IMG/VR virus record: IMGVR_UViG_3300042566_000808 | Span: 1 to 28,808 of that record | Direction: 5' to 3' (one strand) | Length of the DNA: 28,808 bases | Source: a virus | Shown: positions 1-6,940 of the stretch, in pieces | Numbering within the stretch: position 1 is the first letter of the stretch | Layout: every line of letters starts with the position of its first letter | Notes under the pieces: generated by a model | Seen by the model: the letters and a program-made list of their open reading frames with translations, nothing else | Told to the model about the DNA's origin: nothing | Database searches by the model: none | Program-made: the position numbers and the translations under genes

Positions 1-2
1 AT

Positions 3-2078
3 CAATATGTAGCAGGCAAACAACGTCTAAGCATGTTGCGAAAAGATGTATACGGTTCATACGATCCTCCGCACTTGTATGACATTGTGAAAACAAATGT
101 GGCAACAGGCCTGTACACTCCTGAACTGCTGGAGTGGTACTCAGAGGACGATTGGAACCGCATGCAAGGCATGATTGACCATGCCAAAGATGAACAGTAT
201 TCTTATGCTGCCATTGAGCAGTTGATCGAAAAGTATCTTGTAAAAAATCGTTCAACAGGAAAAACATATGAAACTCCTCAAGTTAGATATATGGTGGCAG
301 CGGCTACAGTGTTCCATAAAGAAGAACCTAACACGGCTAGAATGCGCTATATCAAAGAATACTACAACGCGGCTAGCGACGGTCTCTTTACTCTCGCTAC
401 TCCTGTTCTTGCTGGACTCGGTACTCCTACAAAGCAATTTTCGAGTTGTGTCCTTATACGTAGCGATGATGACTTGGATAGCATATTTGCTTCAGGAGAA
501 ATGATGGCCAAGTATGCCAGCAAACGTGCTGGCATTGGTTTAGAAATTGGACGACTGCGTCCACTAGGCTCGCCCATCCGTGGTGGCGAGATCATGCACA
601 CAGGCATGATTCCGTTTTTAAAGAAATGGTTTGGAGATTTACGTTCATGTTCACAAGGCGGTATCCGTAATGCAAGTGCCACTGTTTTTTATCCCATCTG
701 GCATCATCAATTCGATGATCTTATTGTGCTCAAGAACAATCAAGGAACCGAAGAAACCCGTGTCCGACACATGGACTATGGGGTGGTGCTTTCTGCTTTT
801 TTCTGGCGTAGATTTAAACACAAACAAAATATCACGTTCTTTGACCCTAACCAAGTACCGGAACTTTACGAGGCATTCTACTCCAACACTGCACTTTTTG
901 AAGATCTTTATGTCAAATATGAAACTAGATCTGACCTCCGGAAAAAAGTTATGTCTGCTGAAGAAGTGTTCAAATCAGGCATACTTAAGGAACGAACAGA
1001 CACTGGTCGTATCTATCTAGTGTTCATTGACAACGTGATGAATCAAGGACCATTTGATCCTGAGTATCACACCATTTACCAGAGTAATCTTTGCTGTGAA
1101 ATTCTTCTTCCTACTAAACCCTTTAAACGTCTGGATGACAGCGATGGTCGTATTGCACTATGCACCTTGGGCTCAATCAATTGGGGTGCGTTCCGCAATC
1201 CAGAAGACATGCGCCGTGCTTGCCGTATATTGCAGCGTAGCCTGTGCAACATTCTTGACTATCAAGATTTTCTCTCCATCCAGTCTAAACTCTCAAATGA
1301 TGAGATCCAGCCCCTGGGCATTGGTATTACCAACCTTGCCTACTGGCATGCCAAGCGCAGCCTCCAATACGGAGAGTCAGACGCCTTGGCTGAAGTCAAG
1401 ACGTGGATGGAACACCAAGCCTACTACTTGACCGAAGCCACTGTTGAGCTGGCCAAGGAGCGTGGTCCTTGCAAAGACTCAGCAAGAACCTGGTATGGTA
1501 AAGGTATCTTTCCGTGGGAACGGCGAGCAGCCGGGGTCAACGAACTTGTAAATTTTGCACCAGAACTAGACTGGGAACCCTTGCGTGAACAAATGAAAGC
1601 TCACGGAGTACGTAATGCCACATTGATGGCAGTGGCACCTGTAGAATCAAGTTCTGTGGTGATCAACTCTACCAATGGCATTGAAATGCCCATGAGTTTG
1701 ATCACTGTTAAAGAATCCAAAGCAGGATCACTCACACAAGTAGTACCCGAATATCACAAGTTAAAAAACCGGTATCAGTTGATGTGGGCACAAAAAGACT
1801 GCATTGGCTATTTGAAGACCGCGTGTGTGTTGGCGGCTTATATTGATCAGTCAATCTCTACCAACACATTCTACAATCCAGCGCACTGGCCTGATCGCAA
1901 GGTGCCCACCACACTGATTGCTCGCAACCTAATGCAAGCACACTATTGGGGACTCAAAACATTTTACTACAGCCTTATCAATAAGGCAGGTAGCAAGATG
2001 GTTAAAGAAGATGCACCTGCGCCCACGCTTGAGATTGATTTTGATCTTGAAGAAGATTGTGAATCGTGTAAACTTTAA
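3..2078 (+). CDS. nrdA: Ribonucleoside-diphosphate reductase large (alpha) subunit, 5' end outside window
   Basis: Class I ribonucleotide reductase catalytic subunit, reducing NDPs to dNDPs for phage DNA synthesis. The frame is open to the left edge: codons before the Met at 33 read YVAGKQRLSM and continue the family's helical N-terminal domain, so the gene is truncated by the window and the ATG at 33 is internal. Counting from that Met, SSC at 137-139 carries the first redox Cys (E. coli C225), SNLCCE at 351-356 gives N352/C354/E356 (E. coli N437/C439/E441), and ALCTL has C377 (E. coli C462). TFYYS near the C-terminus holds the paired radical-transfer tyrosines. The protein ends ESCKL, and C676/C679 form the swinging-arm CxxC that glutaredoxin or thioredoxin re-reduces. 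nrdB and a glutaredoxin gene lie downstream. The ATP-cone region is not in view, so allosteric control cannot be judged. Confidence 0.97.
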   Translation, partial: QYVAGKQRLSMLRKDVYGSYDPPHLYDIVKTNVATGLYTPELLEWYSEDDWNRMQGMIDHAKDEQYSYAAIEQLIEKYLVKNRSTGKTYETPQVRYMVAAATVFHKEEPNTARMRYIKEYYNAASDGLFTLATPVLAGLGTPTKQFSSCVLIRSDDDLDSIFASGEMMAKYASKRAGIGLEIGRLRPLGSPIRGGEIMHTGMIPFLKKWFGDLRSCSQGGIRNASATVFYPIWHHQFDDLIVLKNNQGTEETRVRHMDYGVVLSAFFWRRFKHKQNITFFDPNQVPELYEAFYSNTALFEDLYVKYETRSDLRKKVMSAEEVFKSGILKERTDTGRIYLVFIDNVMNQGPFDPEYHTIYQSNLCCEILLPTKPFKRLDDSDGRIALCTLGSINWGAFRNPEDMRRACRILQRSLCNILDYQDFLSIQSKLSNDEIQPLGIGITNLAYWHAKRSLQYGESDALAEVKTWMEHQAYYLTEATVELAKERGPCKDSARTWYGKGIFPWERRAAGVNELVNFAPELDWEPLREQMKAHGVRNATLMAVAPVESSSVVINSTNGIEMPMSLITVKESKAGSLTQVVPEYHKLKNRYQLMWAQKDCIGYLKTACVLAAYIDQSISTNTFYNPAHWPDRKVPTTLIARNLMQAHYWGLKTFYYSLINKAGSKMVKEDAPAPTLEIDFDLEEDCESCKL

Positions 2079-2087
2079 AGGAAAAAC

Positions 2088-2990
2088 ATGAAAAAATTAC
2101 TAGTTATTTTAGCAGTGTTGGCTCTGGCAGCCTGCACAAAAACCACAACAGCACCCAGCGCCTCTGCTCCAGCATTTGTGTTGGACTACAGTGCAAATTG
2201 CACCTCAGGTGGTGCACCTACCATTAGTGGTAACGCTGTGACATTTGGCGCAGGCACTCAATGCCAAGCAGGCAGAATTGTGTCAACACAAAGCTACACC
2301 AACATCACTGAGTTTAGAGCCACCGTGGATCTAAGCAAGCTAACAAACAACTATGTGAATGCCAGCATCTACATGGTATCAAATCCTGCACAACCAACTG
2401 TACAACCCATTGGTAGCAACTACTGTGATGCTGGTGGCAATGGCAATCAATGGAACTGTAGAGAAATTGATTTTATGGAAACCAATGGCAACAAACTGTT
2501 TCAAACTACCTTGCACTTGGGAGATGGCGGCAGCGCAGCGCCACAACAGTTTGAATACTCATATGCAGGTACAGCACTCAACAACAGTTGCTTCAACAGT
2601 GCAAACATGAAAAATGATCCTGCCAAAGGACTGCATGATATCACTGGTATTGACATGAGCAAGCCGTTTGACATGGTTGCAACTTTCACATACGACACAC
2701 CCAAAATGGTTGTGACCTATCAACAAGGATCTACAAGTGTTGTGGTGTATGATTCATCCACCGGCGGTGCTGAAGGCAGTGGTTCAGTTAACATGGCAGA
2801 CTTGACTGCTTCCATGAAGAATGGCTACTGGCCTGTGATTTCATTCTGGCAAGGTTACAGCCCTACCGGCCCTGGTAGTGCTCCATGGTGGAATGGCAGT
2901 TGCTCATGGGGTGCATTGTGCAACAACACCAGTTCATACTGGAGCATCAGTAACATTCAAGTAACTACATCTGCTTCTACAAAGAAATAA
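2088..2990 (+). CDS. Predicted lipoprotein with GH16/concanavalin-like glucanase fold
   Basis: 300 aa. The N-terminus MKKLLVILAVLALAAC is a type II signal peptide: Lys-rich start, hydrophobic stretch, lipobox LAAC with C16. The product should therefore be lipidated and envelope-anchored. A Thr/Ser/Ala/Pro linker (17-27) precedes a beta-rich domain. E126-I-D128-F-M-E131 fits the ExDxxE catalytic signature of GH16 beta-glucanases, followed by a TTLHLGDGG strand and Trp-rich loops near 265-290. Several Cys (38, 59, 113, 124 and later ones) suggest disulphides outside the cytoplasm. AAGGA lies upstream of the ATG, 9 nt after the nrdA stop, so it is probably cotranscribed. The GH16 assignment rests on one motif and the general look; a non-catalytic carbohydrate-binding lectin is the main alternative. 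A secreted lipoprotein between nrdA and nrdB is unusual phage cargo. Confidence 0.72.
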   Translation: MKKLLVILAVLALAACTKTTTAPSASAPAFVLDYSANCTSGGAPTISGNAVTFGAGTQCQAGRIVSTQSYTNITEFRATVDLSKLTNNYVNASIYMVSNPAQPTVQPIGSNYCDAGGNGNQWNCREIDFMETNGNKLFQTTLHLGDGGSAAPQQFEYSYAGTALNNSCFNSANMKNDPAKGLHDITGIDMSKPFDMVATFTYDTPKMVVTYQQGSTSVVVYDSSTGGAEGSGSVNMADLTASMKNGYWPVISFWQGYSPTGPGSAPWWNGSCSWGALCNNTSSYWSISNIQVTTSASTKK

Positions 2991-2993
2991 ACT

Positions 2994-3689
2994 GTGTTTG
3001 ACAGAGTCAATCAAAGCATTCAGGAGACAGATTATCTAACCTGGGAAAGTTGCAACGATCCCAGGTTTGATTTTGATTGTCCGCCGCCACGTCCAGTTGC
3101 AAATTTTTTGCCAGACTGGTTTAAAAACATGCGCGGCAACATGCGTGAATATTTTCCTGAAGGCTTTGGGTCGGATCACACCATACGTCATTGTGTGGGC
3201 TTTCAGGGGCTAATGAACATTGGATACAGCATGCCATTGCCTGTGGCAGTTGGTGGATGGCAAACGCATTTTGCATCTGGTAATCTACATCCTGAAATGG
3301 TACATGGCACACCCTGGGCCGAAAAGCCCGGTGGTCCGTGGAATGATGCTAGTGACACACATAGTGGCAAGGACTGGAGCCCATACAAATATCGAATGAA
3401 GTTGCTGTTTTGGCCTTGGCGTGCTCGAATGGCACCTGGTTGGCGCATGATGATAGTCCCAAATCTCTGGGAATGGCACACAGAATGGCAAGCATTCAGT
3501 GGTGCACCAAAAGCCAATTATCATGCCAATCCAGAAGGCACCGGACTTGGCAGCTATTCTAAGTGGGATATTCCTTTAGACGATAATTACAATTACTACA
3601 ATATTGAAACTGTGTTGGCGGTGCATAGAGAGCATGTAATACCAGCAGGTACAGTGACATTTTGGGCTATACCCATATACGAACCATGA
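2994..3689 (+). CDS. Conserved-looking phage protein of unknown function
   Basis: 231 aa, no signal peptide or membrane segment. I do not recognise a characterised family. The protein is rich in Trp, Pro and Met; visible blocks are LPDWFKNMRGNM (39-50), HCVGFQG, IGYSMPLPVAVGGW and a Tyr-rich stretch near 195-203, ending FWAIPIYEP. The style (an LPDWFKN block, a Cys-containing IxxCxGF block, then xxGYxxPLP) recalls DUF6065-like uncharacterised proteins of marine myoviruses, but this is impression, not a search. The chosen start is GTG at 2994, 3 nt after the lipoprotein stop, without a good Shine-Dalgarno, so it probably depends on translational coupling. The stop overlaps the ATG of the methyltransferase gene (ATGA). 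Confidence 0.72.
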   Translation: MFDRVNQSIQETDYLTWESCNDPRFDFDCPPPRPVANFLPDWFKNMRGNMREYFPEGFGSDHTIRHCVGFQGLMNIGYSMPLPVAVGGWQTHFASGNLHPEMVHGTPWAEKPGGPWNDASDTHSGKDWSPYKYRMKLLFWPWRARMAPGWRMMIVPNLWEWHTEWQAFSGAPKANYHANPEGTGLGSYSKWDIPLDDNYNYYNIETVLAVHREHVIPAGTVTFWAIPIYEP

Positions 3690-4429
3690 ACAAAAAAACT
3701 TTTAATCGAATTAGTGAATTTGGCGTTACTAAAATAGTAAATGCAGATTTTTTTACAGAAGATTGGATTCCACAAGATGACGATCTCTTTGAGTGCAACA
3801 GTAATGATATAACTGTGTACAACCACAAAGAATTTGAAGGTGGTGCTATGGGATGGAGCACAGAAATGATGGACTTTATCTATTCCATGCACGGCAATCG
3901 CAAGTTTACAAACTGTATGGAATGGTGTTCAGGAATAGGGCTTCAGGGATTTAATTTATTAACACACGGATTTTGTGAGAATCTCTGGCTTGGCGACATT
4001 TACAAACCAGCACTGCGAGTGGCACAAAAAACCATAGACAAACTGCCACCTAAATATCAGGGTCGTGTGGATACTATCCACATGAAAGGCGCACAAGACA
4101 TTCCAGATGATCTAAAATTTGACTTGATTATTGGCAGTCCTATACACTGGGATAACAATGACCATCCCATGATTAACAGTATCTTGTTTTGTGATCGACG
4201 CAGTGGCGATCCGGACTGGTTGGTACACAAAGAGTTCTTCAACAACATCAAGAAAAATTTAGCCAAAGATGGCGTCATTATCTTACAAGAACAGATTTTT
4301 GCCAGTGGTCCAAAGACCTTTGAAAAGTTTATTACAGATGGCGGATTAAAAATTCAAGATGCGTATTGGGAGCCTGAAAATTGTGCCAACAACATGCACT
4401 TGTATTATTTAGAGGTTGTTCACGCATGA
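3686..4429 (+). CDS. Class I SAM-dependent methyltransferase-like protein
   Basis: 247 aa. The ATG at 3686 is chosen over an upstream frame-open ATG (3662) because it overlaps the preceding TGA as ATGA. Rossmann-type methyltransferase blocks are visible: motif I MEWCSGIGLQGF (E-x-x-S-G-I-G), a LGDIYKPAL block as motif II with an acidic ribose-binding residue, DLIIGSPIHW in place of motif IV, and a late KDGVIILQE strand. PrmB/PrmC and TrmN-type enzymes have (N/D)PPY at motif IV; here it is GSPIHW, so the substrate (protein, small molecule or nucleic acid) cannot be named. It sits in the cargo between nrdA and nrdB. Confidence 0.75.
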   Translation: MNKKTFNRISEFGVTKIVNADFFTEDWIPQDDDLFECNSNDITVYNHKEFEGGAMGWSTEMMDFIYSMHGNRKFTNCMEWCSGIGLQGFNLLTHGFCENLWLGDIYKPALRVAQKTIDKLPPKYQGRVDTIHMKGAQDIPDDLKFDLIIGSPIHWDNNDHPMINSILFCDRRSGDPDWLVHKEFFNNIKKNLAKDGVIILQEQIFASGPKTFEKFITDGGLKIQDAYWEPENCANNMHLYYLEVVHA

Positions 4430-4617
4430 ACAGCATTGAAAAAGTTTGGGCGCGGGCAACCGGGCATCTAATGGGGCACACAGATGACGACCGTCCAGAT
4501 GTTCCCATTTTAACCTTGAGAGAAGCTCGATTGGCCTTGTTCTTCAAGACCTTTTGGGTTATAATACATGTTGTGACCTGCGGGTTCATCATAGCAAATA
4601 CAATAAGGCACTGGTAA
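4426..4617 (+). CDS. Small single-pass membrane protein
   Basis: 63 aa starting at the ATG that overlaps the methyltransferase stop (ATGA). The N-terminal half is polar and basic with VWARATGHLMGHT and an acidic DDDRPD patch; residues 35-60 form one hydrophobic segment (LALFFKTFWVIIHVVTCGF), ending TIRHW. This suggests a type II or tail-anchored inner-membrane protein with a cytoplasmic N-terminus. It lies directly upstream of nrdB, whose ATG begins 1 nt after this stop. No function is recognisable; membrane recruitment of a neighbouring enzyme is only a guess. Confidence 0.68.
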   Translation: MNSIEKVWARATGHLMGHTDDDRPDVPILTLREARLALFFKTFWVIIHVVTCGFIIANTIRHW

Positions 4618-4618
4618 T

Positions 4619-5719
4619 ATGAGTCAAGCACAATACAATCTTTCTACCAAAACAGATTACTTACATCGCAAGATGTTTTTGGATCCTGCTGGTCCTGTGA
4701 CCATTCAACGATTTGAAGAAGTCAAATATAACAAACTGGCCAAGTATGAGCAAGAGGCCCGGGGGTTCTTTTGGGTGCCAGAAGAAATCTCATTAAGCAA
4801 GGATGCCAATGACTTTAAAGAAGCGTCAGACACAGTCAAACATATCTTTACCGCAAACCTGTTGCGTCAAACCGCACTGGACAGCTTGCAAGGCCGTGGG
4901 CCAGCACAAGTTTTTACTCCTGTGGTAAGCATTCCTGAACTGGAAGCACTAATGTATAACTGGAGTTTCTTTGAAACCAATATTCACAGCCGCAGTTACA
5001 GCCATATCATTCGCAACATCTACAACGTGCCCAAGGATGTGTTCAGCACCATTCACGACACCAAAGAGATTGTGGACATGGCTTCAAGTGTGGGTAGGTA
5101 TTATGACCACTTGCATATGGTCAACTGTGAAAAAGAATTGGAAGTTCCTGTCAAGGATCACGCACATGTCAAAGCCATTTGGATGGCACTCAATGCCAGT
5201 TACGCACTAGAAGCATTCCGCTTTATGGTGAGCTTTGCTACTAGTTTAGCAATGGTTGAGAACAAGATCTTTATTGGCAATGGCAATATCATTCAGTTAA
5301 TTTTACAAGATGAAATTCTGCACAAGGAATGGACTGCCTGGATGATCAATCAAGTGGTTAAAGAAGACCCTCGTTTTGCTCAGGCCAAAGCAGAGTGCGA
5401 GGCCGAAGTGTATCAGTTGTACTTGGATGTTATCCGTGAAGAAAAAGAGTGGGCAGACTACCTGTTCAACAAGGGTCCAGTGATTGGTCTCAACGCACAG
5501 ATCCTAAAAGACTTTGTGGACTACACAGCAGCCAATGCGCTGAAAGAAATTGGCATCAAGTATCAAGAGCCGGCACCACGCTCTACACCCATTCCATGGT
5601 TCAACAAGCATGTGGACACCAGCAAGAAACAAACGGCCCTGCAGGAAAACGAATCAACCAACTATGTTATTGGTGTGATGAGTGATGCTATTGACTATGA
5701 GGAACTGCCCAACCTATGA
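4619..5719 (+). CDS. nrdB: Ribonucleoside-diphosphate reductase small (beta) subunit
   Basis: 366 aa, full length for the family. It houses the di-iron centre and tyrosyl radical that serves NrdA. Ligands are visible: D88 (LRQTALDS), E119 and H123 in FFETNIHSRSY, a second-shell LEAFRF glutamate (E. coli E204), and DEILH (E. coli E238/H241). The radical tyrosine is Y127. Compared with E. coli ETIHSRSY there is one extra residue between the ligand Glu and His (ETNIH). The acidic tail ending DYEELPNL is the NrdA-docking peptide. It starts 1 nt after the small membrane protein gene and its stop overlaps the next ATG. Confidence 0.96.
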   Translation: MSQAQYNLSTKTDYLHRKMFLDPAGPVTIQRFEEVKYNKLAKYEQEARGFFWVPEEISLSKDANDFKEASDTVKHIFTANLLRQTALDSLQGRGPAQVFTPVVSIPELEALMYNWSFFETNIHSRSYSHIIRNIYNVPKDVFSTIHDTKEIVDMASSVGRYYDHLHMVNCEKELEVPVKDHAHVKAIWMALNASYALEAFRFMVSFATSLAMVENKIFIGNGNIIQLILQDEILHKEWTAWMINQVVKEDPRFAQAKAECEAEVYQLYLDVIREEKEWADYLFNKGPVIGLNAQILKDFVDYTAANALKEIGIKYQEPAPRSTPIPWFNKHVDTSKKQTALQENESTNYVIGVMSDAIDYEELPNL

Positions 5720-6126
5720 TTAACGACGAATGGTTCCAACCGGGTGGGTTCGAAACCTACAAACATCCAACACCTATCAACTACGAAACTGCTACAGACA
5801 ACGGCACAGTAGAAACTCTTGAAGGCCCAGTGAACTACACAGTGGGTCATAAGATTATTACTGGTCCTAAAGGCGAGCGATATCCTGTGAGTCCTATCAA
5901 GTTTGCAGCCTACTATGATGATAACGGCAATGGAACTGCTACACCTAAAAAGATTATGAAGGTAGCAAAACTTGCTGACCATGACGGTGTTGTCCAAGCA
6001 AGTTGGGGCAACTTAGAATACACTAGAGGTAATGACTACATTGTTCGACATGGTCTAGGTGACTACGGTGTTGTCAAAACAGATATCTTTGCCAAAACTT
6101 ACGACAAATCAAAAGAAGGAAAATAA
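5716..6126 (+). CDS. PGDYG-like domain protein
   Basis: 136 aa; the ATG overlaps the nrdB stop (ATGA). The C-terminal segment TRGNDYIVRHGLGDYGVVK followed by TDIFAKTY matches the general shape of PGDYG-type domains (a beta-strand pair with GDYxV.K.DxF..TY). The N-terminal half (YETATDNGTVETLEGP, GHKIITGPKGERYPVSP) looks like another small beta module. No catalytic residues are evident. Position between nrdB and glutaredoxin suggests cotranscription with the reductase genes, not necessarily a reductase role. Confidence 0.7.
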   Translation: MINDEWFQPGGFETYKHPTPINYETATDNGTVETLEGPVNYTVGHKIITGPKGERYPVSPIKFAAYYDDNGNGTATPKKIMKVAKLADHDGVVQASWGNLEYTRGNDYIVRHGLGDYGVVKTDIFAKTYDKSKEGK

Positions 6127-6127
6127 A

Positions 6128-6358
6128 ATGAAAGCAATTGTATGGTCGAAAGATCAGTGCCCTCACTGCGACCAAGCCAAGGCGCTACTGAAATCACGAA
6201 ACATTGAATTTGAAGAACGCAATATCCAGCATGGCTGGACTCGAGAACAACTACTAGAAGCAGTACCAACTGCTCGCTCAGTACCACAGATCTTTTTAAA
6301 TGATGAATTTGTGGGCGGGTTCACTGAACTCAGAACAAAACTAACAGAAAGCAAATAA
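6128..6358 (+). CDS. grx: Glutaredoxin
   Basis: 76 aa thioredoxin-fold dithiol glutaredoxin. The active site is C11-P-H-C14 after a first beta strand (AIVWSKDQC); the cis-Pro glutathione-site block is SVPQIFLND, and GGFTEL is the conserved C-terminal glycine pair region. It can reduce the CxxC tail of NrdA, matching its place in the operon. The start is ATG 6128, with AAGGA about 8 nt upstream; the frame is open further upstream but only inside the preceding gene. The stop shares one base with the next ATG (TAATG). Confidence 0.93.
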   Translation: MKAIVWSKDQCPHCDQAKALLKSRNIEFEERNIQHGWTREQLLEAVPTARSVPQIFLNDEFVGGFTELRTKLTESK

Positions 6359-6651
6359 TGGAAATTGGAAAAGTTTACACATTCAAAATGAACTCTGGCG
6401 AGGAAATGATTGCCAAAGTTATGGAAACTGGCGAAGGCTATGCCCTGTTACAGGACCCTGTAAGTGTGGCTCCTGGCCCACAAGGCATGGGATTAGTGCC
6501 GTCAATGTTTACCGCAGATCCTGACAAAAATCCCCGGCTAAATATGAATTGTGTTGCTATCTCTGCATTGACAGATGAAAATGTGCGTATGAAGTACATT
6601 GAAGCAACTACAGGCATCAAGGTGCCAGAAAAGAAAATCTTAGTAGGATAA
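6358..6651 (+). CDS. Small Sm-like/beta-barrel phage protein
   Basis: 97 aa. The N-terminal part (VYTFKMNSGEEMIAKVMETG, then YALLQDPVSVAPGPQGMGL) has the strand-loop-strand pattern of Sm/LSm-like folds: an N-S-G-E-E turn between two strands, then a bent strand. The C-terminal block YIEATTGIKVP is typical of this phage family, which is common in T4-like marine phages and has no assigned function. RNA binding is suggested only by fold similarity. One-base overlap with glutaredoxin upstream. Confidence 0.75.
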   Translation: MEIGKVYTFKMNSGEEMIAKVMETGEGYALLQDPVSVAPGPQGMGLVPSMFTADPDKNPRLNMNCVAISALTDENVRMKYIEATTGIKVPEKKILVG

Positions 6652-6652
6652 C

Positions 6653-6940
6653 ATGCCAGGAATACAACGAGTGGGCGATGCAAACGGAGCAGGCGGTGTA
6701 ATTACATCGGGTATTGACTCTGTACGCATAAACGGAAGACCGATTGCTACAACCGGCAAAGGTGTCAGCGCCCACCCATGTTGTGGACGAAGAGGATGTC
6801 CTGGCATACATTGTGGACCAACCACCGCAGGTGGATCAGGCACAGTTCGCGCTAGTGGAATAGCAGTAAGCCTAACTGGTGATGCAGACACCTGTGGTCA
6901 TGCACGATCTGGCGGCAGCGGCGATGTTAGGGCAGGATAA
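6653..6940 (+). CDS. PAAR-repeat tail spike tip protein
   Basis: 95 aa, rich in Gly, Ala, Ser and Thr, with repeated short beta turns: VITSGIDSVRINGRPIATTG, TAGGSGTVRASGIAVSLTGD and ADTCGHARSGGSGDVRAG. PAAR proteins form the sharpened cone that caps the spike of contractile tails (the T4 gp5.4 position) and bind a metal with His/Cys residues; candidates are AHPCC, IHC and TCGH. Its ATG is 1 nt after the Sm-like gene and its stop overlaps the next ATG (TAATG), so it is translated with the large structural protein that follows. This is the clearest evidence for a contractile-tailed phage. Confidence 0.93.
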   Translation: MPGIQRVGDANGAGGVITSGIDSVRINGRPIATTGKGVSAHPCCGRRGCPGIHCGPTTAGGSGTVRASGIAVSLTGDADTCGHARSGGSGDVRAG

